64,000 nucleotides of DNA, from assembly GCF_900016645.1 (NCBI RefSeq), contig NZ_CDGJ01000002.1. One strand, written 5' to 3'. The notes beneath the pieces were generated by a model, which saw nothing but the letters and a program-made list of their open reading frames with translations, was not told the origin of the DNA and did no database searches. A program made the translations under genes and the position numbers. The stretch is from Acididesulfobacillus acetoxydans (GTDB lineage Bacteria; Bacillota; Desulfitobacteriia; Desulfitobacteriales; Desulfitobacteriaceae). Of this stretch, positions 35,401 through 43,651 are shown piece after piece (the first letter of the stretch is position 1; each line of letters opens with the position of its first letter).

Positions 35401-38396
35401 CGCAAGCTTGGGAGCGGAATCACATTAAGAAGGCGCTGCGTCAGTTGGCCTTGAGTAAAAAAGGAGTTTCCAAAGAGGAAATCCCCGCTCATTTAGAGCT
35501 TATCTCAGAGGCTAAGAAGGAAAGGGAAGGAATGGAAAGCCGCCTGCCTGAGGTTTTGCCTTGTCTGGGCGTCTTGTGGCAAGATCTGCAAACAGATTGG
35601 CAGCAGGTCGAGCGGAAGGCTCTGGCGGTGGCTGAACTGGAGCGAAATTTAGCGATTTATACAAACAGGGCAGAGGCAGGGCAGATTCGCTGCCGGTTTG
35701 CGGATGTTATCTCTGAAGCGGGGCTCGACTTAAAGATGTTCGATCAGTTTCAGGCTGCTTCCCGTCGTCTGTTTTCGCTCCAAGGCGAGGTGAGCCGCCT
35801 GCTGGGAATTGAAATGGACGCAATTCGGCACGAGGGCGTGAATTGGCTCGGCCTTCTCGGACAGAAGACGTCTTCCTGGCTGAGTGGACTTGAGGGACTG
35901 CGAGCTTGGTGTACCTGGCTCAACGTGCGGCGCAAGGCCTGCGAGGCAGGGCCCGGGCTGACCTCACTCGTGGAGGAATACGAGTCCGGCCGGCTGGCAA
36001 ACGACGAGGTGGCTGCGGCTTTTGAAAAAGGACTGTACAGAGCCTGCGCAGAATTTATCATTTCCCGCGAACCGGCGCTTAACTCTTTCTCCGGGCAACT
36101 GTTTGAAGAGAAAATCCGTCGCTTCAGAGAGACTGACACCGCTTTCGAAGAATTGACCCGCCGTGAGATCTATGCCCGTCTGGCGGCCAGGATACCTGAT
36201 TTTCTTGTCGAAGCCTCGAAAAATTCGGAACTCGGTATCCTGCGCAGGGCCATCAAGAGCAACGGCAGGGGACTTTCTTTGCGCATGCTGTTTGAGCAGA
36301 TCCCGGGCCTTTTGCCCCGTTTATGTCCCTGTCTGCTCATGAGTCCTATGTCCGTGGCCCAATATCTCGACCCAAAACACACGCCATTCGATTTGGTGGT
36401 GTTTGACGAGGCTTCCCAAATGCCGACCTGTGAGGCGGTAGGTGCTTTGGCGAGAGGGAAAAACGCGGTCATTGTTGGTGATCCTAAGCAACTGCCGCCG
36501 ACCAGTTTCTTTACTTCCAACCGGATGGTAGATGAGGACATTCTCGCTTCAGGTGACCTTGAGAGTATTCTTGACGATTGTTTGGCGCTGGCCATACCGG
36601 AAGCCCATCTCTCATGGCACTACCGCAGTCAGCACGAAAGCCTGATTGCTTTCAGCAACCGGCGCTATTACGAAAATAAGCTGTTTACCTTTCCGTCGCC
36701 CCATGATCTTGTTTCCAAGGTCAGCCTGCGCTTGGTCGAGGGCTTTTATGATCGAGGTAAAACGAAACACAATAAGGCGGAAGCAAAGGCTGTCGTGGAC
36801 GAGATTGTGCGTCGGCTTACAGATCCCGGGGTGTGTGGGCAGAGTATCGGCGTTGTCACCTTTAGTTCGGTCCAGCAGAATCTCATCGAGGACCTGCTGC
36901 AGGACGCCTTGAGCGCTGATCCGGCTCTGGAAGGGCACGCCCTCGCTGAGGAACCTATCTTCATCAAAAACCTGGAGAATGTGCAGGGCGATGAACGGGA
37001 TGTGATCCTCTTTTCCGTCGGCTACGGGCCGGACGAAAAGGGCAGACTGAGTCTGAACTTCGGTCCCTTAAACCGGGATGGCGGCTGGCGCCGTTTGAAT
37101 GTTGCCGTGTCGAGGGCGCGCTCTGAGATGGTGGTTTACTCCACCATCCGGCCGGAGCAGTTAGATATCAGCCGGACGGGCGCCCAAGGAGTGGCCGACT
37201 TAAAGGCGTTTCTTGAGTTTGCGCAGAAGGGAAAGGCGGCTTTAGTCGTGCCGGCTGACGAGTTAGAGGCCGGTCCGAGCGGATCAAAGGCCGCTGCGCT
37301 GGGAATCAGCGATCTCATCGCCTCTGAGCTCAGGGAACACGGATACACCGCCAAGCTGGATATCGGAAGTTCCGCTTATCGCCTTGATTTGGCGGTCGTT
37401 CACCCGGAAAAGCCGTCAGAGTATCTTTTGGGTATTGTCACAGACGGAAGATCCTACCGCAGTGCCAGGACCGCCCGCGACCGCGAGTTACTGCAGGAAA
37501 ATGTCTTAAGGCGGTTGGGCTGGAACATTCACAAGGTATGGGCGGTGGACTGGTGGGAAAGCCCGGAGAAAGAGATGAAGAAAATCCTTTCTGTCATCGA
37601 GGGACTCCTGGAGAAGGGACATCCGGGTGACTCGGATCACCGGGATGAACTTTCGCCTGCCAAAACGAAACCGTTTTTCTCTTCTGGTCAGAATAGGGGT
37701 GAAAGCGACGGTCGGTTTGAGAAACAGCCTGCAAGGGTTGCGATGGAAGAGGAGGGGGCAGGGCACAAGACGGCCGGCTCGGTCTCAACAATTCCGACAG
37801 CAAAAGTGGCTGCGCAGATGGCGACCCGAGTCAACCCGTACCAGAGGGATTACGTCATTGCCGTGTTGCCGCGGCACGAGCTATCGGCGACTGAATTCTG
37901 TCTGCCGGAAAACGCGAGGGAAATTATGCAAGCCATCGCGGAGGTCATACGGGTTGAGGCTCCCATAAGCAAAAGCCTCCTTTGTAAGAGGGTTCTGCAG
38001 TCATTTGGTATTGCCCGGACGGGGGCTCGCTTAGAAAGACAGTTCAGTCATTTGTTCCTCAAGCTTAAGCCGAGCAAAACGAAAAAGGGACAGAACACAT
38101 TTTTCTGGCGGCAGGAACAGGCCCCGCAAAGCCTGGATTTCTACAGGGTTGCGCAGAACGAAAACGCGCGGCGGAGTGCGGAGGACCTCGCCCCGGAGGA
38201 AACTGCCTGCGCTGTCAGATATGTGCTCATGACCGAAATCGGACTTCCGCGGGAGGAACTGATCCGGGAGACCGCTAGGATTCTGGGTTATCACCGCTTG
38301 GGCAGAGATGTCGAGCTTGCCATGAAAGCCGGCCTGGAGGCAGCCGTTAAACGGGGCTGGGCGGAAACAGAGGGTGACAGGGTGAATATTCGTTAG
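32424..38396 (+). CDS. Giant SF1 helicase-nuclease (DUF4011/DUF3320 type) with transglutaminase-like domain
   Basis: 1990 residues. Residues about 190-290 form a transglutaminase-like domain (LGTCLDLTLLYASCLEAIG, EGHAFVAAW, i.e. Cys and His positions). DUF4011 follows (QQWERKLLDLSLRNTLLNFR, about 375 onward). A superfamily-I helicase core has Walker A GPPGTGKSQT near 690, DEAD-type VVFDEASQMP near 1323 and LSWHYRSQHESL. A Vsr-like MTES_1575 endonuclease domain lies around 1630-1730 (LDLAVVH, RTARDREL). A DUF3320-like region near 1810-1870 ends the protein. Relatives are found in phage-defence islands. The start at 32424 follows AAAGGGATGAAC. Inferred role: nucleic-acid sensing and degradation. 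Confidence 0.85.
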   Translation: MPAEAKLMLTCTYSSVVNYAMQQNHVPIIRELVVTNNMAHDLSNVAFRFSAAPEFAFPFEKRVAVLPPDQPVNVGLIDLQLSPAYLAALTERLSGTLLISAFCGDEVLHSETLSIDVLAFDEWGGYPFMPEMLAAFVTPNHPLISRLTAAASRVLKRWSGNSALDGYLSKDPSRVKLQVAAIYAAVQAENIIYCVPPASFERQGQRIRLCDTVLAQKLGTCLDLTLLYASCLEAIGLNPLIVILEGHAFVAAWLVDDCFPEAVQDDPSLLTKRLADGINQICVVETTACTEGKTIGYMEAQRLGVAHLSGDKEFVCLIDIKRTRAGGIRPLPMRVLTAEGWEVEAGERGQRALTEAPTGLHTALVPDEIVQAGTTPLTRQQQWERKLLDLSLRNTLLNFRVTAGTIRLLALNLGRLEDSLAQGSEFQILEKPTDWDNTARDARVFEIRNQLDPMQQLLEFEFQQKRLRTPLSEVELTRSVTNLYRSARTALEENGVSTLYLALGFLKWYEAPASQQVRYAPLVLVPVEIARKSAKRGYVVRSRDEETQMNITLLEMLRQDFELVIGGLDPLPTDEHGVDLRRILTIVRKAVMHMPRWDVSEEAFLGIFSFSQFIMWNDIRNRSEDLAKNKIVASLMSGKLEWLPEGITAAEADLDETYPPGHVFLPVSADASQLCAITAASEGKSFVLHGPPGTGKSQTITNIIANALAQGKTVLFVAEKMAALSVVQKRLEAIGLGPFCLEVHSNKTRKKDVLDQLGAAAETVKRRSPEEYREEGERLARLRTELNGYVQALHTRYPFDITLYDAIARFSHVSRAQDGVKFDQGVFATLSHRELNGWMDLAKELAVAGAETGHPHNHPLREICLTAYSQSVKASAQQLLEEYADVIRECAALAGEISRRLDFPDLLTSPLQVKALAEVSGLVPELAGVPVSMLKMDEVDGKVARIKDVLQHGERYRNLHQQISGIYRESVWDIDVQAMSAEWQKAGLRWFLPQAWERNHIKKALRQLALSKKGVSKEEIPAHLELISEAKKEREGMESRLPEVLPCLGVLWQDLQTDWQQVERKALAVAELERNLAIYTNRAEAGQIRCRFADVISEAGLDLKMFDQFQAASRRLFSLQGEVSRLLGIEMDAIRHEGVNWLGLLGQKTSSWLSGLEGLRAWCTWLNVRRKACEAGPGLTSLVEEYESGRLANDEVAAAFEKGLYRACAEFIISREPALNSFSGQLFEEKIRRFRETDTAFEELTRREIYARLAARIPDFLVEASKNSELGILRRAIKSNGRGLSLRMLFEQIPGLLPRLCPCLLMSPMSVAQYLDPKHTPFDLVVFDEASQMPTCEAVGALARGKNAVIVGDPKQLPPTSFFTSNRMVDEDILASGDLESILDDCLALAIPEAHLSWHYRSQHESLIAFSNRRYYENKLFTFPSPHDLVSKVSLRLVEGFYDRGKTKHNKAEAKAVVDEIVRRLTDPGVCGQSIGVVTFSSVQQNLIEDLLQDALSADPALEGHALAEEPIFIKNLENVQGDERDVILFSVGYGPDEKGRLSLNFGPLNRDGGWRRLNVAVSRARSEMVVYSTIRPEQLDISRTGAQGVADLKAFLEFAQKGKAALVVPADELEAGPSGSKAAALGISDLIASELREHGYTAKLDIGSSAYRLDLAVVHPEKPSEYLLGIVTDGRSYRSARTARDRELLQENVLRRLGWNIHKVWAVDWWESPEKEMKKILSVIEGLLEKGHPGDSDHRDELSPAKTKPFFSSGQNRGESDGRFEKQPARVAMEEEGAGHKTAGSVSTIPTAKVAAQMATRVNPYQRDYVIAVLPRHELSATEFCLPENAREIMQAIAEVIRVEAPISKSLLCKRVLQSFGIARTGARLERQFSHLFLKLKPSKTKKGQNTFFWRQEQAPQSLDFYRVAQNENARRSAEDLAPEETACAVRYVLMTEIGLPREELIRETARILGYHRLGRDVELAMKAGLEAAVKRGWAETEGDRVNIR

Positions 38397-38426
38397 GCTC
38401 GTTTAACCTTACAGGGAGGCGGTGTT

Positions 38427-39155
38427 ATGCCGATTAAAATTGCCATCTGCGACGACACGGCGGAGGATATCGTCCGGTTGTCAGGCGATCTCTCTACATA
38501 CGACCCTTCCTTTGAGATTGTCACCTATACCAACGGGGAGACGCTGATCGAGGAATTTCTGGATTCCGGCTCCTCCGCCGATATCCTTTTTCTGGACATC
38601 TATATGCCCGGAATCGACGGTATAAAGACAGCGCAGAGTTTACGCGGCAAGAGAAAGGATCTCAAAATCATTTTCGTTTCGTCGAGCCAGGAGCACTATC
38701 CACAGGCCTACGAGGTATTCGCCTTTAATTATCTCCTGAAACCATTCGACAGAAAACGCTTGTACAGCGTGCTGGAGCGCGCCATCGACGAGATCAAGAG
38801 AGAACACAGCCATAAAATCAGCTTCAGCTACAAATCGGCCCTGTACAGTGTGGATTGCCGCGATATCCTGTATCTAGAAAGCCGGGACAAACTCCTACTG
38901 TTCCACTTGGCCGACGGAAGTACTTCGCGCTGCTACGGGAAACTGGACGAGATTGCCCAAGAGCTGCCGATGCACTCCTTCATCCGCTGCCACCAGAGCT
39001 TTATCGTCAATACTTCTTACGTTACGGAAATGGCGGAAAATCACTTCCGCCTCGGACAGGTTGTGATCGGCATTTCCAAAAAGTATTTGAAGCCCGCCAA
39101 AGATCAATATTACGCCTACTTATTTTCGCATATGGGCAGAGCATCATTGGGATGA
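38427..39155 (+). CDS. LytTR-family response regulator
   Basis: 242 residues. An N-terminal receiver domain has the acidic pair IAICDD and the phospho-acceptor Asp in ILFLDIYMPG. The C-terminal LytTR DNA-binding domain follows from about residue 140 (ISFSYKSALYSVDCRDILYLES, SFIRCHQSFIVN). LytTR regulators bind pairs of direct repeats and usually control envelope, competence or peptide-signalling genes. The start follows GGGAGGCGGTG. Its TGA overlaps the ATG of the sensor kinase by 4 bases. Confidence 0.92.
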   Translation: MPIKIAICDDTAEDIVRLSGDLSTYDPSFEIVTYTNGETLIEEFLDSGSSADILFLDIYMPGIDGIKTAQSLRGKRKDLKIIFVSSSQEHYPQAYEVFAFNYLLKPFDRKRLYSVLERAIDEIKREHSHKISFSYKSALYSVDCRDILYLESRDKLLLFHLADGSTSRCYGKLDEIAQELPMHSFIRCHQSFIVNTSYVTEMAENHFRLGQVVIGISKKYLKPAKDQYYAYLFSHMGRASLG

Positions 39156-41134
39156 TTGAAGCAAAGCATACGAAAGCGCACCTGATTGCGGGGCTGATCT
39201 TCGTGATCCTGGCGAGCCACCTGCCGGTCATGTACACCCTGTTTTATCATAACCTGACCGGCGCCCCGACCGCGGCAGGCGGATGCATTAATCTAACGGG
39301 GCTTTCTCCCGCCCGGAAAATCGTTCTGGACGGGAAGTGGGAATTCTATTGGAACCGCCTGATTGCCGGCGAACCAGAGCAGGCGGACAAGCCGGATTTT
39401 CTCATCAGGGTGCCGGATTATTGGTCGAAGTACAAAATCAATGGCAAGTGGCTGCCCGCGAGCGGGTTCGCAAGCTATCGCCTCACGCTCCAAGGGTTTG
39501 ACTATCCCCGTCCCGTCACGGTTTACCTACCGGATTTCGGCAGCGCCTACCGTGTATTCATCGATGGCGTGCCGGCCGCGGAAAGCGGCATCTTATCGAA
39601 GGACACCCAAAAGATATTTACGGTTCCCAAGGCGAAACTCTACCCTGTGACGCTGTCTGCGGGAGAAACGCACGAGGTGGTCATCGAGGCGGCGAGCACG
39701 CGGTTTTCCGGACTGTACATGGCCCCTGTTCTAGAGGATTATGGCCGTGCCCTCCAGGAAGAAAGCGCCCGGGATAATATCCGGTTTATTCTCTTCGGAA
39801 CCGTGCTGTTTTCCTTTTTCGTCCTAAGCATCATCTACAAGCTTTCCTTCCGCAAAGGGATACGCTCCGCCTGGCTGCCGGCGATGATCTTCTTCGTGCT
39901 TTTGCGTCTGATGCTGACCACCGAGTTCTACAGCTTCTGGCAGAAAACCGTATTTTTCAATCTCTCCTATGAAGCCACCAACGCTCTGATGTTTTTTGCC
40001 ACCTTCGCGCTCAAATTCTTGCTGATTTTTCTGCTCCAGGAGCAATTCGGGGTCGCTTTTTCCCGCAAGGAAAAAGGGTTCTTTTTCCTTTACTATACCG
40101 CGCTCTACCTCCTATATCTGTTCATTCCGCACGGGGTCTACAACCGGTATCTGACGATAGCGCTGCCTGCTTCCACCTTTGCTTTGGAGTTCTACTCCTT
40201 TTTTAAGATCTACTTCGGCCGGCAGCAACTGAAAAAGCACGGCCTGCTGATTTACTGGGGCGTTGTCCTGGCTATCTCCGGGCTGATCATGGACAGCTAT
40301 TATATCAACGGCAACATTTACCCCAATATGTCGCTGGCACTGTTCGTTTTGCTTTCGGCCTACCTGATGATCCTCAGCCTGGCTTACGCCTTGCGTACTG
40401 CGGATGTGTACAACGATTTGGCCTTATCTTCTTCCCGTCTGGCGCTGGCCAAGAGCCAAATTGACATGCAGAAGGAATATTATGACACCTTAAGCGGGCA
40501 GATGAACGAGATTCGCGCGATCCGGCACGACCTGCGCCATTTTGTCGGCGTGATCAGGGGGTTGGCAGAGGAAGGACGCTATGCCGACCTGGAACGGTTT
40601 GTGAGCGAATACGCGGAAAAGAGCGAAACCGATCCGCTGCCGTTCTTTTGCGAAAATGTCGTGGCCAATTCCATTTTGGGGTACTACTCCTTGAAGGCCA
40701 AGGAAGTTGGCCTTCCGTTTCGTTGCGCCTGCAGCATCCCAAGCCGACTAGCCATGAGCGACAGCGATCTTTGTGTCGTTTTGAGTAATGCTTTGGAAAA
40801 CGCGATCGAGGCGTGCGGGAATCTGGACAATCCGGATGAGCGGTTCCTAGCGGCGGAGGCGCGAACCGTCAACGGTCAGTTGCTTTTAAAAATCGAGAAT
40901 GCCTATAACGGCCGCCTGAACCTCCAAGACGGGGACTATCGCTCAACCAAGAGCGGAGAATTTCACGGAATAGGCCTGCAGAATATCAAAAAGGTCGTGG
41001 ATGCCTGCGGGGGATTCGTCAAAACTCAACACAACGGGAAAGTTTTCACCCTGATGGCCGCCTTTCCCAATCCCTGCGCTGCGGAGGACAGCCACGGCGG
41101 CAATCCGCCGGATGCAGCCATTCACTCATCATAA
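39152..41134 (+). CDS. Membrane sensor histidine kinase with GHKL ATPase domain
   Basis: 660 residues from ATG 39152, which overlaps the regulator stop (an upstream frame start would lie inside that gene). There is an N-terminal membrane segment, an extracellular jelly-roll domain (residues about 45-205, WEFYWNRL...VYLPDFGSAYRVFIDG) and about seven membrane helices (about 215-425), the 7TMR-DISM layout. An H-box follows near residue 459 (IRAIRHDLRHFVGVI), then a GHKL ATPase with SNALENAIEACGN and GIGLQNIKKVV. It is of the AgrC/natural LytTR-partner class. The extracellular fold suggests sensing of a carbohydrate-like ligand; that is inference. Confidence 0.9.
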   Translation: MIEAKHTKAHLIAGLIFVILASHLPVMYTLFYHNLTGAPTAAGGCINLTGLSPARKIVLDGKWEFYWNRLIAGEPEQADKPDFLIRVPDYWSKYKINGKWLPASGFASYRLTLQGFDYPRPVTVYLPDFGSAYRVFIDGVPAAESGILSKDTQKIFTVPKAKLYPVTLSAGETHEVVIEAASTRFSGLYMAPVLEDYGRALQEESARDNIRFILFGTVLFSFFVLSIIYKLSFRKGIRSAWLPAMIFFVLLRLMLTTEFYSFWQKTVFFNLSYEATNALMFFATFALKFLLIFLLQEQFGVAFSRKEKGFFFLYYTALYLLYLFIPHGVYNRYLTIALPASTFALEFYSFFKIYFGRQQLKKHGLLIYWGVVLAISGLIMDSYYINGNIYPNMSLALFVLLSAYLMILSLAYALRTADVYNDLALSSSRLALAKSQIDMQKEYYDTLSGQMNEIRAIRHDLRHFVGVIRGLAEEGRYADLERFVSEYAEKSETDPLPFFCENVVANSILGYYSLKAKEVGLPFRCACSIPSRLAMSDSDLCVVLSNALENAIEACGNLDNPDERFLAAEARTVNGQLLLKIENAYNGRLNLQDGDYRSTKSGEFHGIGLQNIKKVVDACGGFVKTQHNGKVFTLMAAFPNPCAAEDSHGGNPPDAAIHSS

Positions 41135-41147
41135 TTCTACGATTCTT

Positions 41148-41180
41148 TACCTTGCAACATGCTTTGCAGGGTATTTTTAT
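41148..41180 (+). terminator. Intrinsic terminator after the kinase gene
   Basis: TACCTTGCAA pairs with TTGCAGGGTA (one G-T) around a 6-base loop and is followed by TTTTTAT. It lies 14 bases after the kinase stop codon. Confidence 0.75.
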
Positions 41181-41182
41181 AC

Positions 41183-41249
41183 CAATTTCGGCGAAAAAGG
41201 GGGTCAATTTCGCCATGTCCATGCCGCGGGCTATTTTCTAAGTTATACT
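41183..41249 (+). promoter_or_regulatory. Possible LytTR-type promoter
   Basis: Two direct repeats CAATTTCG (41183-41190 and 41205-41212) start 22 bp apart, about two helix turns, and stand upstream of an extended TTATACT -10 at 41243-41249 that lacks a good -35. This is the arrangement of promoters activated by LytTR regulators. The regulator gene is directly upstream. Confidence 0.4.
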
Positions 41250-41266
41250 GAAATAGGGTGATCGGG

Positions 41267-41617
41267 ATGCTTTACCGGCTTTATCCGCAAACAAACCAGA
41301 CTCGGATGTTCAGGGAGAAAAACAGCCGAAGCAAAATCCCCTATTGTACCGTTAATAAAATGAGGGAGCTGTATCCCGGCGGAGACTTTGTCATTATCGG
41401 AGAAATCGGGAACTTTAAGGAGGTGTTTGGCGGTCAGGATGTACTTATGATAAGTGCAGGCAAAGCGATCCCCATATTTCCCAGGGGGAGCCTGATGAAA
41501 CCTTTGGAGTGGATCGCGGGGTATGTCGCGGTGGGGGAAAACACCTATGTCGCTGCGGTAAGGAGTATAATCCCCACTTTCCTCCGCCGCCGAAAGCGAA
41601 GGTCGGTGAAGCTTTAA
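41267..41617 (+). CDS. Short hypothetical protein, possible frameshift
   Basis: 116 codons from ATG 41267 (MLYRLYPQTNQTRMF, then YPGGDFVIIGEIGNFKEVFGG and LEWIAGYVAVGENTYV). No family recognised. From about 41540 another frame looks equally or more protein-like (CRCGKEYNPHFPPPPKAKVG ... AEWDYRGGQ, stop at 41698-41700), so the true protein may be a frameshifted longer one. It would be the first gene behind the LytTR-type promoter. Confidence 0.4.
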   Translation: MLYRLYPQTNQTRMFREKNSRSKIPYCTVNKMRELYPGGDFVIIGEIGNFKEVFGGQDVLMISAGKAIPIFPRGSLMKPLEWIAGYVAVGENTYVAAVRSIIPTFLRRRKRRSVKL

Positions 41618-41838
41618 ACGACATTCCTAAGGTTGTAGACGAAAGCGAGAGATGGGAAATGTTCAGCTTGGCCGAGTGGGATTACCGTGGCGGTCAGTAG
41701 CCGTCACTCTGGGGCGGGGGCAGACCTTTGCCTGGCTCACCGGTCAGCCGCTTGTTTCCCCGGGCCGAAGTGGCACGGCGTTGTGGGAGCTATTGCCGGT
41801 CTAGACCGAGCAGAAAGGTTCTTGTGCGGAGAAAGGGG

Positions 41839-42993
41839 ATGGTTGCCATCAAGAGGGTACTGGTGACTGGCGCAGCCGGTTTTATTGGCAGAAACCTGGC
41901 AGGCGCTCTGGCTGCCCTGGACGATGTGGAGATTCTCAGGTTCGACGGGGAGAATACGGGGGCAGAACTGCAGGAGATGGCTAAGGCCGCTGATTTCATC
42001 TTTCATCTGGCCGGGGTCGACTGTTCGCAGGATGTCGAGGAGTATGACGCGGGGAACCGGCGGCTGACGGAAGAACTTGTGGCTTATCTTCGGGAGGCGG
42101 GTCGGAAAACTCCGTTCCTTCTTTCCTCTTCCACAGAGGCGGAACTGGACCATCCTTACGGGCGAAGCAAGCGGGGTGCGGAGGCGGCGGTGCTCGGATA
42201 TGGCGGAGATACGGGTGCTTCTGTCTTTATCTACCGGCTGCCCAGCGTGTTTGGCAAATGGTGCCTGCCCAACGACAAGCGTCCTGTTGCCACTTTCTGC
42301 CATAATATCGCTAACGATCTCCCCATCACGATCAGAGACCCGGGGGCCACTTTGAACCTTGTTCATGTCGATGATGTTGTCGACGAATTTATGGGGCAAC
42401 TGGAGGGAAGGTTCGGGCCGGAGCTGCCGGTGGCCGAGTTGATATCGCAAAAACGCTGGACGCCCTATTCGGTTTACCCGGTTTACCCGCTGAAGCTGGG
42501 GCAAGTCGCGGATCTCCTCTATTATTTCAAGGCGGGACGCCAAACTCTCGCTATCCCGAATGTGGGGGATGAGTTTACCCGGAAGCTTTACTGCACTTAT
42601 CTGAGTCATCTGCCGGAAAACAGGTTCACTTACCCTTTGCAAGTAAAGGCCGGTGCGGGCGGCTTTTTCGCTGAGTTTATCAAGACGCCCGAGCGGGGGC
42701 AGGTGTCCGTGCACGTTCTCAAACCGGGCACCACCACGGGCAACCATTGGCACCAGAGCCGCTGCGAGAAGCTCCTGCTCGTGAGCGGCCGGGGAGTCGT
42801 GCGTCTGCGCAAGGTCCACGGTGATGAGGTACTGGCCTGCTTCGTCAGTGGGGACAATCCGGAAGTTGTGGACATTCCCTCGGGCTTCGCGCATCATATC
42901 CAAAATCTCGGCAATACAGAGCTGGTGATTGTCCTCTGGGCCAACAAGCCGTTTGATCCGGGCAAGCCGGGCACGAGTTTTCTCGAGGTGTGA
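41839..42993 (+). CDS. CapF-like NAD-dependent epimerase/dehydratase with cupin domain, copy 1
   Basis: 384 residues. The N-terminal SDR domain has VTGAAGFIGRNL, AGVDCSQD, LLSSSTEAELDHPYGRSK (Tyr and Lys of the active site) and YRLPSVFGKWC. The C-terminal cupin (about 285-384) has KPGTTTGNHWHQSRCEKLLLVSG with the metal-binding histidines. The two-domain layout is that of CapF, which acts on UDP-sugars in capsule synthesis (fucosamine branch). ATG 41839 is preferred behind GGAGAAAGG; upstream residues differ from the paralogue at 46767, supporting that start. Confidence 0.82.
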   Translation: MVAIKRVLVTGAAGFIGRNLAGALAALDDVEILRFDGENTGAELQEMAKAADFIFHLAGVDCSQDVEEYDAGNRRLTEELVAYLREAGRKTPFLLSSSTEAELDHPYGRSKRGAEAAVLGYGGDTGASVFIYRLPSVFGKWCLPNDKRPVATFCHNIANDLPITIRDPGATLNLVHVDDVVDEFMGQLEGRFGPELPVAELISQKRWTPYSVYPVYPLKLGQVADLLYYFKAGRQTLAIPNVGDEFTRKLYCTYLSHLPENRFTYPLQVKAGAGGFFAEFIKTPERGQVSVHVLKPGTTTGNHWHQSRCEKLLLVSGRGVVRLRKVHGDEVLACFVSGDNPEVVDIPSGFAHHIQNLGNTELVIVLWANKPFDPGKPGTSFLEV

Positions 42994-43066
42994 CCCACAA
43001 AGCCTGGCGACTCATTCTCATGCTGTTTTGAACTCGTTATGGTTAGGTGACTAAATAAGGACGCCC

Positions 43067-43304
43067 CTAGATCATCCATACCCGGCATAGCAACAAATGA
43101 TCTGAAGGCGCTGGCCTCTGCACAAATTGTAGGTGAGTAATATTGGCTTCATCTTTGGTGGCAATGCAAAAATCGCTGTAGTCGCTTTCATTGCGGATAA
43201 CGCTTGCGTCATTTATGATTTCGGACATGGATATGTCGAATATAGTCCTCGAAAGCCGATTTTAGACGGTATTTTGCAAGGTCTACCCTCTCCTGACTAG
43301 GCAC
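43067..43304 (-). pseudogene. HEPN-domain toxin remnant
   Basis: Read leftward from GTG 43302-43304, it starts VPSQERVDLAKYRLKSAFEDY, a typical HEPN N-terminus, then is disrupted. In another frame NDASVIRNESDYSDFCIATK, DEANITHLQFVQ is a typical HEPN C-terminus, ending at 43067. The middle, including the RxxxxH RNase motif, is deleted. The start overlaps the end of the nucleotidyltransferase remnant, the standard order of MNT-HEPN pairs. Confidence 0.6.
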
Positions 43305-43539
43305 TGATCCGTACCCCTTCTTTGTCCACATTTCGGAAGAAGGCGTTGGCCGCTTTATATTTATCGAATTCCGCCATATTTTCGACGATTGGCGAAATGA
43401 CAACATCATATTGAATCTCCGCCCTTATCTTGCGTACTAAGCCCATAATGTCTTCTTCGCTATTAATCCCTGCCTTCTCAAATTCACCGCTCATTTCCTT
43501 TTGCAAGGTGCGCATAGCATAGAGGTTTGCGTTCATCAC
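43297..43539 (-). pseudogene. MNT nucleotidyltransferase-type antitoxin remnant
   Basis: An 80-codon leftward frame. The last 40 residues (YDVVISPIVENMAEFDKYK, then NVDKEGVRISA) match the C-terminal end of minimal nucleotidyltransferases that neutralise HEPN toxins. The first 40 (MNANLYAMRTLQKEMSGEFE, AGINSEEDI) look like the N-terminus of an unrelated small antitoxin, so this is a deletion fusion. The catalytic GSxxxGxxxxxSDxD motif is absent. Confidence 0.55.
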
Positions 43540-43651
43540 AATGGCATAACAATTTTTCAGACAACAGCCGTTTGCAGGACTTTGGGGGAATTTGTGGAAT
43601 GTTAGACCCCATTAGGAAAATCGCCAAGGAATTCTTAGGAAAGGGGTAACC

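Noticed and set aside
41737..42903. Long (388-codon) antisense frame opposite the first CapF-like gene
   Set aside because: It is the mirror of a GC-rich coding sequence with clear motifs on the plus strand, and the similar paralogue has only short pieces of it.
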